A DNA stretch of 64,000 bases from Pachyseris speciosa (GCA_016490735.1 JAEMWC010000190.1:547501-611500); one strand, 5' to 3'; shown: positions 32,447 through 46,732, numbered from the stretch's first letter. Translations and numbers: made by a program. The notes: generated by a model not told the origin, from the sequence alone.

Positions 32447-33480
32447 TTAGTTCTAGTCAGAAAAATCTTTATGCACCAATGAGCTTAAAATTTCAAAGAT
32501 TTCAATTAAAAAAAAAGTAATTCAACAGTTCCTAGTTTCCTGCGCGGTGTTGTCAGCGTATTACAGCTTACTGAGTGAAGTATATCTATAAAGATCGGTA
32601 TTTGTTTATTCAGAAGCACACATGTGTAATCATCCCTTATTTCGTTCGATGTGTTTCTTGTTTAATTTCCATTGTACCAAGATATGGGTGTTTGCTCTTT
32701 AATCTTCTTCATGCATAGTTGAATCTCATTGTCGGGCTTAATGTCAATCATTTGATTAACACCGGGTGGGAATTAAACTGTATATTTAAGGAAAAGGTGC
32801 ATGCAGTACTTCGGGAAAATTTGAACTAATAAGGGTATTTTGATATGTAGACGCTTCTAATTAAGCCACATAGTCCTGTTTGAAACTGGAGCGCCAATGG
32901 GCAGAAGCGGATAAAATTGGCGGGAAATTGCAAAAATCGTGTACTAGACACTGAAATATGAGAGAATAAAATAATGATGTTGCTAACGGGAAGAAATCAC
33001 GAGTTTAAAATAGCAAGAAACATTTGAGCAAACAAACGGCACAGATATGTCTTCATAGGCAAAAATACGTCAAACACTGTGAATGGCAGACAATGTCTAA
33101 CTGAGGGTCGACCAAAGAAAACCCGCTCTAGAAAGTCTGAATCATTTGTTGAATTATCTAAAAAATACTAAATCAAAGAGGCCTGAAATCGCTGCGAAAA
33201 ACGTTTTCTGACAACGAGAATTATGCTCATATGAAGAAAGTCTGGAAAAATTTCAGCACGGACAAGTGCGAGATCGGCTTATGTATATGGCTTAACTTTC
33301 GAACTTTAAATATTACCTCTCTACAGCTGTATAAATGAGAATAATTCTTGAATCTCGACTACTCTCCACTGTATAGAGAATCTCAGAGCTCCAAAATCCC
33401 CAATGGGTGGGTGTTAATATTATATAGGGGACCTAGAGTCCTATTGGGTATTATCACCTGCCCTTGGGCGAATCACAAAA

Positions 33481-33520
33481 TAAATAAATAAATGAATAAA
33501 TAAATAAATAAATAAATAAT
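33481..33520. repeat. AAAT repeat, likely 3' tail of a retroelement
   Basis: AAAT units follow GGGCGAATCAC, as in non-LTR 3' ends. No RT motif was found in the preceding 500 bp. Confidence 0.5.
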
Positions 33521-33529
33521 AAACAATGT

Positions 33530-35581
33530 ACTGTTCAAGAAACGTTTTTCTTAAACTGTGGCTTTGGAACGAGCTTTCGTAACTGCTGATAGTGCAACCA
33601 ATGCTGTGCTAATCTGAACAGAACTTGTAATGTTATAAATTGCTATTCACTAGTGCAAGAAAATCAGTCAAGCGAAAAAATATTAATAAATTAAACTTTG
33701 TTGGCTTCATTGCAGTTATAGCAAGTTTTTCTATTTACTTCTTGCTTTCCAGTCGATTGCTTTGGATTTAACCAGGACCAGCATTTTCACTAAATCATTT
33801 CTCGAACACAATTTGTAAAAGAAAATCAGTACAGGGTCAAAAACGTGAATTTATTTTTGGCGGACTGAGTTTGAACTCATAAAGGGGCACTGGCAACTAA
33901 AATATGAAAAATGCAGTTCGGTCGTACTGATTTTTCAAAACAGATCAAAAGACTCGGCGTCGCGCGTTTTTGAGAGCTGTAGGTGGAAGAACCATGTATC
34001 GAGTAAATTTAAATTTTAAGCTGTGCACGTGGGCAAATAAAAACTGGTTCATATCCGTGCAGCCGACGATCAAGAGTTTTGCTTTGCGTAAAATAACTTT
34101 TATTTTGCATAACTTGGTACAAAAACCTTGCTTTTGTTTTTAGAGAAAACAGCTATGTTAAACAATGCTGATTATTTTGCAAAAGAATTGGATTCAAATG
34201 TTTCATAGTGTAACTAGAAACACATGAGTTCCACCATAGCAAAGCTACACAGTAAGAAAACGCAAAAGCTCGGGCTGATGAATTGTCTGATCTATAGTCT
34301 TGAGTAAATAAAGAGAACTTTTGTTAGCTATTGAAAGACGGGACTTAACCTAAACACCGTTTTTGCGTCGCTTGACAAGAATTTGACGTTAATATCTCGT
34401 TCGAGTTTCAAGCAATCCAAAATCCCTACTTCCCACGAAGCTGTATTGTGGGATATTTTGTGAATTTTTTGGTGATTTTTGGGCATATTTGGGAAGAGAT
34501 AATTTTCCTAGAAGGATTTGTTAATTTAGGGAAATTGGAAATATTGAAGATTTAATGTAGGTTTAAAATTGGAATTTGAAGTGGAAAATTAGTAGATGGA
34601 CACCAAAACAGTTCCCCAGCAACCTTCAGTGCCCTTGTGGGGTGCCAACATTTTTGTACATTTTAATCCCTTCTTTAAACTTCTTAAAATTTCACTCCAA
34701 TTTACCTTAAGTCCCAGTTAAATGCAGCTTAGCTGACCAAATATCAAATTAAAAGGGAAAGGAAATTAAAAAGTCAAGAAAATGGATCCAATAAGTTGAT
34801 CCTTTCTAGTACGCAGTCCTCCGTCTCGGTCATCTAATTATATTTTTGGCGCGCGTTTTTTGACGTAACAGACTGAAGACTTGCATGAAATTTGTAGACT
34901 GATTATTGAACTCAGCGAAGCGTATTAAATGAGCAATATTGATGTAGTTGAGATACGGAGATATGGACGGGCAAGTCCGTTATACACAGTCCGGAGAAAA
35001 CGTGAGACCGATCAATTGGCAGATGGGTATCGAGTTTGTAATGAATAATTATTTATAGGCCACTGTTCTATGTAATTTTGTTCCCTGAGCTGGCTATCCG
35101 GGATGCATAAATTAACTATTACATACTATACTGAACTGGTCCCAGTTAACTTGTTAAGTCAGTTTGTATAGCACTGCAACTGGTATTGCAGAGGTGATGT
35201 TTTCGAATTCGTCAATACCTAAATTTTTTTTCCGAGATCTTGTCGCAGCTGCTAAAGTTGCAGTTTACAAATGCAATGTTCACCCGAAGTTCAAATATAG
35301 GGCTTTGAAATGTTCATACAACTTAGGCCATAAACTGAATGGCTGTGGCACAAAAATACCTAATTTAGAAAAAGCTAGGGTGACCCGCCTGTTTGGAAGC
35401 TTCTTCTTAATACTAGGCAAACCCAGATCCGCTCAAGCGACCGAGCCTTAACGGAGGAAGACTTAAACATGCCTCAAGAATATTGGACAAAATACAATTC
35501 GAGAAATTAAAAAAAAGAGGCTTGTTTAATTAAATCGAAAGAGCCTGATTTTTTATACTTTTAGCTTTTCTTAAGACTTTG

Positions 35582-35585
<4 letters not shown>
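33530..35585. other. Unassigned intergenic DNA
   Basis: No gene found. At 35161-35235 a degenerate piece (GGTATTGCAGAGGTGATG, then TTCGAATTC) resembles the tRNA-like head of the SINE at 55362-55655. Confidence 0.35.

Positions 35586-35644
<59 letters not shown>
35586..35644. repeat. GT microsatellite
   Basis: About 29 GT units. Confidence 0.95.
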
Positions 35645-35647
<3 letters not shown>

Positions 35648-36180
35648 AGAATGTTATTCGTTCTTAGGTTAACTTCGTCTCAAAATTTTTATTATGATTT
35701 GAAATTTTTAAACATTTTGATATTGTAAATTTTGCTAAGTATCTTTAGGTAGTTAGGATTTTATGGCAGGTCCACACCAGCCCTCGGGTTGCGTCAGACC
35801 GACCTCCCTTATAAAAAGCGCAAGCCATTAACAGCTCGGCAAGATCGAATTGCGCGAGGGGAAGAAAACGAAAGGAAGACCCCCTCGGCTCCTTTGTCTC
35901 ACGCTTCGGAATTTTATGGACGTACCCGCTCGGATACCTTGAGAGGGAGTGCTGGCGATTACATAACTCAGAAGGCAGAGAACACTTTCACTATTCAAAC
36001 TGTACGATTAAAAAGGTCAGAAACAGTTTGGATCCACACACCCAAAGTTGTCCTCTACGCTACTTTTCCTAGAACGTAGGGCCTGAAAAATTGGTCAGCA
36101 ATTTCTATCTTAGGTTAATTGAAAGGCCCACGTCATGCCACAAATCTGATTTCCAATGCTCAAACCTCATGATCAAAAGA

Positions 36181-36386
36181 GCTAAGATGATCGCAGCCTG
36201 AGTGACCGGCCTAAATGGGGAGGGGGTGGGGAGCAAGAAAATGAAGGGAAAATTCATTCGCTCCCCTTACGCCTGCCACGCAGGCTAAGATGATCGCAGC
36301 CTGAGTGACAGGCCTAAATGGGGAGGGGGTGGGGAGCAAGAAAATGAAGGGAAAATTCATTCGCTCCCCTTACGCCTGCCACGCAG
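36181..36386. repeat. Two exact-looking 103-bp tandem units
   Basis: Units 36181-36283 and 36284-36386 differ by one base (GACCGG or GACAGG). They contain the GCCTGCCACGCAGGCT motif seen at the ends of the intron-1 MITEs. Confidence 0.85.
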
Positions 36387-36689
36387 GCTAAGTGGATCAT
36401 TCACGGTAAGTGCAGAAACGGATCAACAAAAAATTGTTGACAGACGTTCATGCTGCACATACACCTTCTGATTTAGTTCCACTGAACAGTGCTTTAAGTC
36501 CTCCCTGAAAGAACATCCACTACATAAGAATGGCGACTAATAATTTTTAGACCAAACCATGTTTTATTGAAACAAAACAACGTTTACAAGCTAATAATGT
36601 GGTGAACAATCTGCTGATATTCCGGATTGACAAGTTTAACTCACTTGTTGTGATTCATCAACTATCCGAATATCCGATTATGATTTGAT

Positions 36690-37220
36690 ATTATAAATCA
36701 CCGCTTCTACTATGGGTCCTTCCTTGACTTATGTCATACAGCATTTCCACACTCTTGGTTCGTTTGTTCCGCTCCCCAAAAAATAAAACAATCCCCGCCT
36801 GTAAACGTAATTTTGTTCCCTTCACCCCCAGTCACTCAAAAACAAAATTCGTTGATGATATTAAGCACTGCTTTTACCGCTGTCCTGCCTTGACTTCTGT
36901 CATGTAGGTTGTCAATACTTTGGTTCGTTTGTTCCCACAAGGAAAAAAAACAGTCTTTGTAAATATGGCTGATAATATTCATCAGTACTTCCACTGCCAT
37001 CTTGTCTTGACCTCTGTCATTCAGGATGTCTACAAACTTGCTTATTTCTTTCGACTGTACGTCCCACTGTTCGCCTCCTACTTCCCCAAAAACAACAAAA
37101 AGAAAAAAATCCCTGTAAATATGGTTGATGATATTAAGGACTGCTTCTGTACCGCCGTCTTGAGATTACTTCTGTTCTAAAGGATGTCCAAACCCTCCTT
37201 TTTTGTCCCCATTCCCTTCA
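36690..37220. repeat. Degenerate tandem repeat, about 120-160-bp units
   Basis: At least three units share CTTGACTTCTGTCAT, TTTGGTTCGTTTGTTCC, CCCCAAAAA and GTAAATATGGTTGATGATAT in the same order. Confidence 0.65.
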
Positions 37221-37827
37221 AATCCCTGTGATAAAATATAAATTATTTACTTTAGTAACAGTTGACCATTCAGTGCAAATTATTCAGTGGATAAGTGGGT
37301 CAGTCTGGTGCTGCATTGGTTAGGGGAGAGAAAGCAAATTCTTGGTCAGTTATCAATTGAGTAACGTGATTAAAAAGCTGTCACGTTTCAAGTGTCTGCC
37401 CTTGTGCCTATCCGCTCCAGTGAAGGGCTAATGCCCGAAACGTCATGTTTTTAAGCTCTTTACAGTTGCCAATTTACCTCATCAGATGAGATCATTTGAT
37501 GGAGCAGTTTCAATTGAGTTTCATAAAACCAAAACTAAAGCAATTACTGTGGCCAATCACAAACGAAGCCCAAAAAGCACAATGAGCCAATCAGAATTTC
37601 CAGCAAATACATGTAGTCGGCCCCAAGCGCGGGAAAATGCGCGCAAGAAATTTACGATCCTTTTGATTGGTGGCACGAGTTTTGCTCACCAATCACAGAG
37701 CTACCTAATGCAAACCAACGCACTAAGTATCCCATCGTAATTGGTTCTACAGTCGATGAATTGCGAAGATACGTTTCTTTTTCTGGGAGTGGGGGTGGGT
37801 GTCAGTTAGTAAATAAATCCCCTTCGG

Positions 37828-37943
37828 AGGATAATGTCCGCGGCTGATAGATTGTCCGAAAAAATAAACAGTTGGCCGAGAAGCGAAGCTTCAAGGGTAA
37901 ATGTGAAATCCTGAGAGCAATCTATCAGCCAAGGACATTACCC
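37828..37943. mobile_element. Short foldback MITE
   Basis: ATAATGTCCGCGGCTGATAG pairs with CTATCAGCCAAGGACATTA. Confidence 0.6.
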
Positions 37944-38328
37944 TATATCGAGGCGAACGGGTTATATTGCCTGATACCCGATTTGCGCCACGTGATCCAA
38001 AATAGCCAATAAAATCACACCAAAATTAATCGGCGGGTTATAACAAAAAATAGCTGGCAGAGATCAGTTTAAGTAACCTATGCGGTGGTTATCAGTTCAC
38101 TCAATGAGGGAGGGAGTCCTATAGTTTGATAAGGATGTACGGCAATGTACTCATTGTAGACAGAGAACTTGGCAGTATAATCACACTCGAGCAAAAACTT
38201 TTTCTCGCATCATAGACGTTGATCTCTTTAAGCGAAGAGGTACTCCGTTGAAATAGGTATTGGATGGGCTTGCTGACAGGCCATGAGATAAACTCAATAG
38301 TTTCCTAACTGTATGATTTTAAAGCTCT

Positions 38329-38334
38329 TTTATT
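38329..38334 (-). promoter_or_regulatory. Polyadenylation signal of gene B
   Basis: AATAAA on the minus strand about 75 nt after the gene B stop codon. It supports 38409 as the true end of the coding sequence rather than an internal exon. Confidence 0.6.
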
Positions 38335-38408
38335 AAAATACAGTACAACATCTAAGACAAGATGCACTCACCTGGTAAAATCTCCTGCATAAAGAGAAAT
38401 TTCTATCT

Positions 38409-38570
38409 TCACATATCAGTACATATCATGGACGCGATCTTTTCGATTTTAGCTTTCACTTCCTGAGTACTGGTGCATAGAGCCATTTTGGGCCCTGCAA
38501 TCTTGTACAACACTTCTTGACGTACATTGGTTCCAACACTGACAGTAACCATGTCGACTTTCTTCTGGTT
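38409..38570 (-). CDS. Gene B exon 11: VWA3 C-terminal third and stop
   Basis: 162 nt from a TTACTTATTAG acceptor. It encodes NQKKVDMVTVSVGTNVRQEV and ends IASMICTDM, then TGA. The phase-0 junction restores VSILK-NQKKVDMVTVSVG, matching the VWA1 and VWA2 junctions. An AATAAA follows about 75 nt downstream. A strong unused-looking donor (CAG|GTGAGT, 38372/38371) lies 37 nt after the stop, so a 3'UTR intron is possible. Confidence 0.8.
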   Translation of the reverse strand, partial: NQKKVDMVTVSVGTNVRQEVLYKIAGPKMALCTSTQEVKAKIEKIASMICTDM

Positions 38571-39449
38571 CTAATAAGTAACGATTGTAAAAGTTAGTGG
38601 AGGTTTTAACGGTAGTACGCGTGGTTTGGTATCTGCGGATTGATGTTCAAGATGGATTATTCATTATATGCTAGTTGCTTGGCAACGGACAAGAGCCAGG
38701 AAAACTAAAAAGAAATTCAGAGTTCCAGGCAGGAATCGAACCTAGGACCTCCGTAACACTAGTCGGATGCCCTAACCACTGAGCTACTGGAAGCCCTGAT
38801 GAGCCAGGTCCAGATCCCCTGATGAGCCAGGTCGTCATCTTTCTCCCGTCATCTTTCTTAGCGGCTTTTAATTAATAGTAATTTTGCTATATTATTCTTT
38901 TACTTTTTTTATAATGCCACTGCAGAATTGTAAAGGACATTTCAAAACATACCTATACTTAGTTTTAATAAAATTTCGCCCGTTTTAAATTTCGCGAAAA
39001 ATCTCAAGGCGTACTTCTCGAGTATTTAATTTTGCGATTTTGGGGGAAAAAAGAACAGAATCGAAGATTATTTAATTTCGTGATTTCGTCATGTCTTAAA
39101 TCTCGCAAAAGCCCGTATAACAAAGACCAGTTAATTTTAGAAGCGTTTTTCAGTATCAACTCGGTTCTAGAATCGAAGCCTGCGACGAATACAAGTGTCG
39201 CGAAAAATTTATAACCATAGCAGTATGCGTCTGCGCATAAGTCTCGTATGAGCAACTGGTTTGGTTTGTTTAGTTTTATTAATATCAACATTTAATGCTG
39301 GCGCATTTTACATTTAGCGAGTAATAAATCTAGCGTAAGCTGCCCAAATCGCAAAAATTGATAAAAGTATTGTATGTGGAATTTGCGCCATATAAGTGTA
39401 TTTTTGTTGTTATTATTATTAGTAAAAATGATAATTTATCATCATCATT

Positions 39450-39491
<42 letters not shown>

Positions 39492-42400
39492 TTCATCGTT
39501 ACAGCGTTCGTTTCTTCTTCGCTCCAAAATCCACTAACTTTTCGGAAAAGTTTGGAAGAGAGCATGGTTTTGAAACCTTTTTTATCCATTGGTGCTGACG
39601 GTTAGGTTGAAATTGCTAATCGTATTTCTGAAGACTAAACAATTACTAAGATCAATTGCAATGGCAATAATAATAAGTATAGATAATCACATGATTTCGA
39701 GTGCAATTTGAATAAACAAGCACGAGTAATTTTTTTCACACACTAACAAAATTGCACGAGCCCGTTAGGCAAGGGCAATTTGTGGTCTTTGAAAAAATTC
39801 ACAAGCGCTTATTTATTCCAAATTGCACAAGAAAAATCATGTAATTGCTTACTAATAATATAAGAGAAAAAATTGCGAGATAACTTATCATAATTTTGCA
39901 GAAGCAACGGCGGTGAATCACGTGCAAAAAAATCACTTATTTATCACGCTTTCAGTAAAAATAACAGTTTCGTCACTGTTTTTAAGCCGCAAAAACGGGC
40001 TAAACAGTTACTGGTTATAGCTATAAGGCTACTTTGTTTTTCAAGTATCTATCATGATCTATCATAATCTCCGCCTTGTTTGTTTTTGTTATCTCAGCGT
40101 AAAATAGCTTGAGCAAAGTGTTACGTTCAACGGGCTCATAATTTTCGATTTCTCCAAACAGACAGCCAAAAAAGCAGTACTTTTCGCAATGTTCTCGTGT
40201 TTAGAGCTGTTTTTCAGCTCTGTTGTTGCTGCGGTTACGAAGGAAAACCTGCTCTAAACGGCAGCCATTGTTTTTGCAGCTCATCGATGTACCTGAATTT
40301 TGCGCCATTCAGAGGCCACGTTTGATTACCTCAATTTCAGTACATTTAATTTGTTTATTAACCAATCAGAATCCTCTGTTTTCCCCTTTTTGCAATGTAT
40401 TCCCCTTTTTTCTGCATCGTGTTTCCTGAAAACTGCATTTCTCTTAGCCAATCAGAATAGAGAATTTTTTTATGAATATTGTGATAATGATAATAATTTA
40501 CTTTATAAGTAGTCTACCTCATTGCTCGTAATCAAGTCACCTATTTTCTCAGTTACTCTATCCATGGAAAAGATAAAATAAGATAACCTATTAAAAACTC
40601 ATCTTGTGATTGATAATTTATTTCGTTAAAGTGCTACTACGATCAGAAAATCACTTGTCTTTTTTCTTCAAATTTCGAAAGTATGTTTGCTTAACACCCG
40701 ACTCGCGAAATTTCAAGCTTTAATTTCAAGCAGAAGACTGTTTACTTTGAGTGCAACTTTTTAATTTAACGGTCCGCCATTACTCACGTTCGTAACTGGC
40801 CGATTAGGCCTCGGAGAGCGGGAGCCAAGATAAAATGACGTCATATTCGCACTGGTTTAAAATCGTGTGAATGCAGGCTATTAATTATGCAAAACACGAG
40901 TTTGAGAGTCTGAAAGCTCAAAATTCCCGTGCTGCATACTAAATTAGTCGGGTTTACACACACTGCATTCTTAGTCTTGTGAGCTTTTTATGTCATTTTG
41001 TCCTCGATCCAGTTCTCTTAAGATTTTGAAGTTAGTAATGGCGGACCGTTAAATTAAAAAGTTGCACTCAAAGTAAACAGTCTTCTGCTTGAAATTAAAG
41101 CTAGAAATTTCGCGAGTCGGGTGTTAAGCAAACATACTTTCGAAATTTGAAGAAAAAAGACAAGTGATTTTCTGATCGTAGTAGCACTTTAACACAGCAA
41201 CCTTTGTTTAATTTCCAAATCACGAATGCAGAAAGAATAAAAGGTGATAAACTCTCTAACCTTCAAAATGGAGACAATGTGGGATATATCAGCGTCTCCT
41301 TGGATTTGTCCATCAGTGAAGAAAACGGCAACGTTCTGTATGTCTGGTCTGTCCCCAGCGCTTGCGACGAAAACGAAATCATTAATGAATTGCAGCGCTG
41401 AGTCAAGGCGTTTGCCAGGGAGGAGGAATGGTTGCAAGACGTTTAACAGGGATGCCAAGGTTGCATTATTCTGATAAAATAGTTGATCGAAGGAGATCTG
41501 CTTGTAGGCAAAACTGTGGTACAGCACTAGACTGACACGCGTTCGAGTCGGGGCGATGTCAAACAGGTGGATGATTTTGCTGATGACTTCTTTTGCATAT
41601 AGAAAGTGATCTTCGCCAAGTTCGCTAGAGGCTTCAATCACAAAGGCCAGATCCAGGTTTAAATTCTTGCACGATGGAGGGGCTAATATCAAATGAAAGA
41701 TGCAATAAAATGCAAAACAAAAAGATAAAATTAAGCAACAAGAAAAGCTATTTTCAACTGAAAAAAATATTTTCAATTGAAATATTAATAAAGATAGAGT
41801 GAAAAGTTAATAGTTATAACTCAATCTTTGAGAAGAGAGCGTCAATTCCATTCCTGCCTACCTTACTCTAAGTTTATGCTAGGCGCACTTAGATATATTC
41901 AGTTGCAGGTCATTATATCAAGCCTAAAATTATTATATGCTACATATAGCCGATCTAAACTGATCTTAAAGGTGCGTGGATATACAAGCCATTTCTCTCT
42001 CAACATCGACATCAAGTATCCCCAGACTGACGGCGAATTTCGTTCAAATGAAGAAACACCGGATGGGACTAATGACTTACTTTGAAAGTTGGTTTGGAAG
42101 CTGAAAATTTTTGATAATGCATTTTTCCCTTCCAATTGCGGTTTCCTACAAATATACCTTTAAAATAATTGATACAATATTGAAACTTTGATACTTGGTC
42201 ATCTCGACTCTGAAAGGTAATGCAGCTATTTCGGAACTGATTGGTCACTCAAAACTAAACTCCTCCTACCACCGCGATAATCGTTAACATTGGAGGGTAA
42301 AAAAAAAAACCGAGCTATGTACAGAGCAAACTACGACGTTATTAATTAATTACAAAGAAACAATTAGCCTACAATTAGCATAATTACACAGTCTTGGTAG

Positions 42401-45400
42401 GCAAACTGGATATAGCTCCTACTTGGTGAAATCTTAAAGTTGCTGTACATGTAGTATTTGTTGTACGGTCATTTATAGTGCCCCCTATATAGTCAAAGCA
42501 TTGTTTCTACGCCCTCTTTTAAAAGAGAACATTAATATGCAAGTTCCTTTGGCCACCTAAAGTTACTTGAATCTTCTCACCGACAGGACAGTAGACGTCA
42601 TCACAGGCTCGAGCTTCTGAGGACTCTCCTTTGCAATCTTCTCCTCCTTCTCTAGGTGGTGGAGCCGTGCAGGTTCTACTTCGGCTTTGGGTTCCAGCTC
42701 CACAGGATGCGCTACACAGACTCCACATGGACCACTGGGTGTAACCACCGTCAATGGCTGTGGATTAAAGACAGGGATGATGTTGGCTTAAGGTTACTGT
42801 ATAAGCTTTCAAGGGTGCCTTTCGATAAATCGCTCCTGTGTGCATTGTTTTTAAAGTAACCTTAACTGACTTGAAGTAACGTATCCAATTCCCCGCCAAG
42901 ATTTGTGCAAACAAATCTTTAGTTATGGTGGTGCGGTATTGTGGGATAGCTTCCCTCAAAATCTTAAGCTAAAACAAGCGTCATCGCTGACTGAGGGACG
43001 GCATCCTTGCAAAGCAGGACATTTCTTTTCTAATTCCAAATTTTCCATCGTGAATAAATAAAGTTTCACTGACTGACTTAGTGCTGGCTGACCGACCGAC
43101 CGACAGACTGCAGAAAACCCTTTATTTGTGTTAAACAATACGGCATCCATTACACGTCATCAAATCCAAAATGGCTGCGCCCGGGAAATTTAAAGGCGGA
43201 AATAGGCTATGATAATATCCATTTTTATGTACACTTAAATGTTATATCCACGTTTTAAAACAAAATTTGAAATCTAGTAATTATTGCCTACAATTTAGCG
43301 TCAATTTGTTGTAAGAGTGGAAGTTCGCTTTAAGGAAGGTGGTAATCTAATAATCTGGGTCGGTTATTCGAAAGGCGATCAACACTAACACACTATTTAA
43401 CAACTATTCACCGAAGTGGAGGTGACTAACACTAACACACTATTTAACAACTATTCACCAAAGTGGAGGTGACTACCGCTAGCCACCGACACTGAGGTGA
43501 ATAGTTATTATAGTATATACTAAAACAGTGAGATAATATACACCACATAAAATTGTTTCTAATTCATATATTCCAGCAACGATTGCAATATTTTCCCGCG
43601 CGCAAAGGACTGAAACAACAAGCCGCCCGTTTTCTCGCTGACAGATATAATTTCTGAAGACATTTGTTTAGTTCTGGTGGCGACTTTTCTTCAAATGGAG
43701 TTGCAAACTCTCTCTTTATTTAAAACCATTCTGTAAATCATTACCTTTAAACATGGCCATACCAAATTTAGTCGCTTTCTTTGTGTTTTCAGCGACTGCT
43801 TCGTCGTTAGTTTGGATGCTTTCTTCGCTTGTCGCGAGTTGCTCGGAGGTAAATAGCAAAAGATATTCGGAGTTTGACGAGCCAATCAGAGCGCGCCTTC
43901 AACGCTATCCTCTGTTTTAGTATATACTAATAACGGTTACCCGAAGTTTTCACCTCGTTCGTCGAGAATTAAAAAAAAAAAAAAAAAAAAAAAATACTCT
44001 CAAGAAGGTAAAGCGGTTAGGTTCAAATGAAAACTTAACGATGAACATTTTTGGGGAATATCTTTATTGAACAGTAACTAGACTGCAATAAAAGTCGTGC
44101 TAACCCGGGATTAGCAAAAGGACCTTACTAGTTTTTTTTAACTCGTGGATACGCGAAGCGTGGGAACGAGTTACTGTGGGCACTGCGTGTCACTCACTCA
44201 CTAAGGTATAGACACACTTCGCAATTATTCGGCCCCGAAAGAGAGCACTCGGCGCATGATCGTTCTGAGCGTACCCTGAGCGGTAAAACGTTTGGGAAGG
44301 GCTACTACGAAAATAATTTGTCGCTCAGCGGGGTCCAGCGTGCATTAAAACAGGCCAATTTTTTTAACACACTGGTGTTGATTTGGTGCGTTAGCGAACC
44401 GTGGCACAACAAAAATCGTTCTACAAACAGTCGCACACTTGATGACATTTATAGCTGTTCGGACGATTTGTTGCAGCCGAAAACATGTCACACAATCTTC
44501 TCTGGGAACGCCGCTCGGGCTTTCATCTGTACAGGCCGCACAAATCTGCTCCGTTGCTCAAAGTACCTCAATACTTTTCTTTCTGGTGGTTTATTCCTAA
44601 TTTGTTTTAGTGCCTCAGAAGTTGTTGACAGGCCGGCATCTTTACGTGTTGATTTTGCCATTACATGTACTCAGGGATCCGTATTCATTTTTTATCAAAG
44701 TCGTCAGCCCGGCAAGCAAGCCAGATGATATACTTGCCCTGGCCAAATTTTGCTTGCCCTTGCGAAAGTGCAGAATTATAGAAACAACGGTGACAAAATT
44801 ATTTATAACTGGAACATTTGCCTTTTTTTCTTTCCGTCGTGCAATACTCCGACTTATCAGTGTTTGTCACTTGAAAAGACGGTTAGTGGTGGTCTTGTGA
44901 ATCGTAATGGACTCCAAACGACGTGAAGAGCAGCCATCCACTAACTAATTTTCTGAGTAATACTTCTGTCTAATTTCGATGCAGTCTTGCAAATTTCGCA
45001 AAACACTGTGCTCCCATTTGCAACTGTTGGAATTGTGGACTCAGTGGATGCTGATGCACTGTGCACGAACGCCAGCCATAGTTGTTCGTTTGCCACAAGG
45101 GCAAGAAGGTACGCTTGCATTCTTCCTTTTCATATCTCAACCAGGCTTCTTTTTCAGAAGCATCAGCTTCACTTTTCTTGCTCTTCACTGGTGGCGACAA
45201 ACAACTTTCAAATATCTCCACGCCTCGTTTCGATCAGCTGTCGAACAACTGTCACGTTTTGGGCAAATGCCGTTCTTCAGAGAAATACCAGCGGTTAACT
45301 ACATGAAAATTGAGCCTTCAATAATAAAGATGGCGCTCAAAATTGCGATTTCATTGCAGACAAAATTTGCGTGTTGGTTTTTGTTTCCTGAAAGTCCCAG

Positions 45401-46050
45401 TCGGACGAGGAGTAATCAGAATGCATTTTACATGATAACATCATATGAAAATTTAGAAAAGATGTTATGGTAGAGTTAAAACTTTACTCGTCCAAACGAG
45501 TTTTGGAGTTAACTTACTCGTCCGTAAGACTTTTTGATCGTCTCGGACGACCGGACGACTGTGAATATGGATCCCTGTGTACTGTAACTAGAAATGAGTG
45601 TTTACACAAATATATTTTGACGTTTGTTTACATTATTCACTTCGCGTTTGCTTCGCTAAAATTTACTCTTTTGATTGTTTTGTTTTGCTAATTTTGACAA
45701 AACAACAAAGCAAACTATCTAATGCTAACCAACTACAGCAAGGAATTAGAAGCATTGTTTTCCTTCTCTAAATAATAGTGCAGTTTTTCCTTGTTGTTTT
45801 TGATTTCGTGACGAATCAGTTCATTACATTCGCAAAAATTCGCGAAGACCAAATTTAGCGAAAAACTATTTAAGAATTTCCTATGCTGCATCCATGTCTG
45901 ACTTTTAGATCGAAAAATGAACTAGGCGATGATTCTAATTAAACCTCAATTATCACTACAAGGTGGTTCTTTAAAATAATCTTTTTTATTCTTGCATAAT
46001 TTATTTGTGGTATATTTCAGTCACGCACTCAGTTATTTAATATGCTTAAC

Positions 46051-46106
<56 letters not shown>

Positions 46107-46732
46107 TTTTCATATGAAAATTCGTTTTCATTCACATGCAAATGAAACTCATTTCCATACGAATGGTTGTGAACCAGGCCTCGCTTTAAAAAAGAAGCTA
46201 AAGGTGATTCGGAAATGGCCTATTGTGCACCAGAAAAGCTCTCTTATTTACTTTTATAATCAATGAATCACGCAATCAATAAATAACCGAATATTTCACC
46301 AAAAACAGTGCCCCCGTAACTGATTAGTCATCGCACCACAGCGAGATAAATACATTGCAAATGTAGTACAAGGTAAAACTTGCTCGTGAAGAAATTATTT
46401 GTGACGGACGCTGACTATGTTGCGTAACAGCTTTAAATACAGAAGTTCTCAGATTAGATTCGTATCCCACTCCCCGCTCCCCCCTCCCCTCGCAAACGAC
46501 GGACTACTTTTGAAAACTTACCGCAAACCATTTCTTGTACTTCCCTGGCATAGCTTGCATATCCGCCGGGCCTATTTCGATCCATGACCACCACGTTATC
46601 TCCTGCTATTGTTTTCAGGACTGTTTTATTTATCTTGTCATTCAAGCTCTCCGGGCTTCTCCCATAACCCACGGCAACTATGTGAGTTTTCTTGACTTCC
46701 TGAAAAAAAAAAAAAATAATAATAATAATAAT

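Larger units (their letters stand above)
44132..46295. repeat. Dispersed repeat 'X', copy 2, in intron 8 of gene B
   Basis: Second copy of the repeat at 15086-17525. It carries its own insertions (44674-45576 and 46050-46224) that copy 1 lacks. Confidence 0.6.

Noticed and set aside
38721..38793. A functional tRNA gene
   Set aside because: A and B boxes are good, but the anticodon arm is one base too long and the T stem is imperfect. It fits a SINE head.
39330..39598. Poly-histidine and poly-aspartate ORFs
   Set aside because: Both strands of a CAT repeat.
44979..45473. 164-residue ORF inside the CAGGGATCC element
   Set aside because: No recognisable domain, and overlapping ORFs on both strands. 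Not enough to call it coding.
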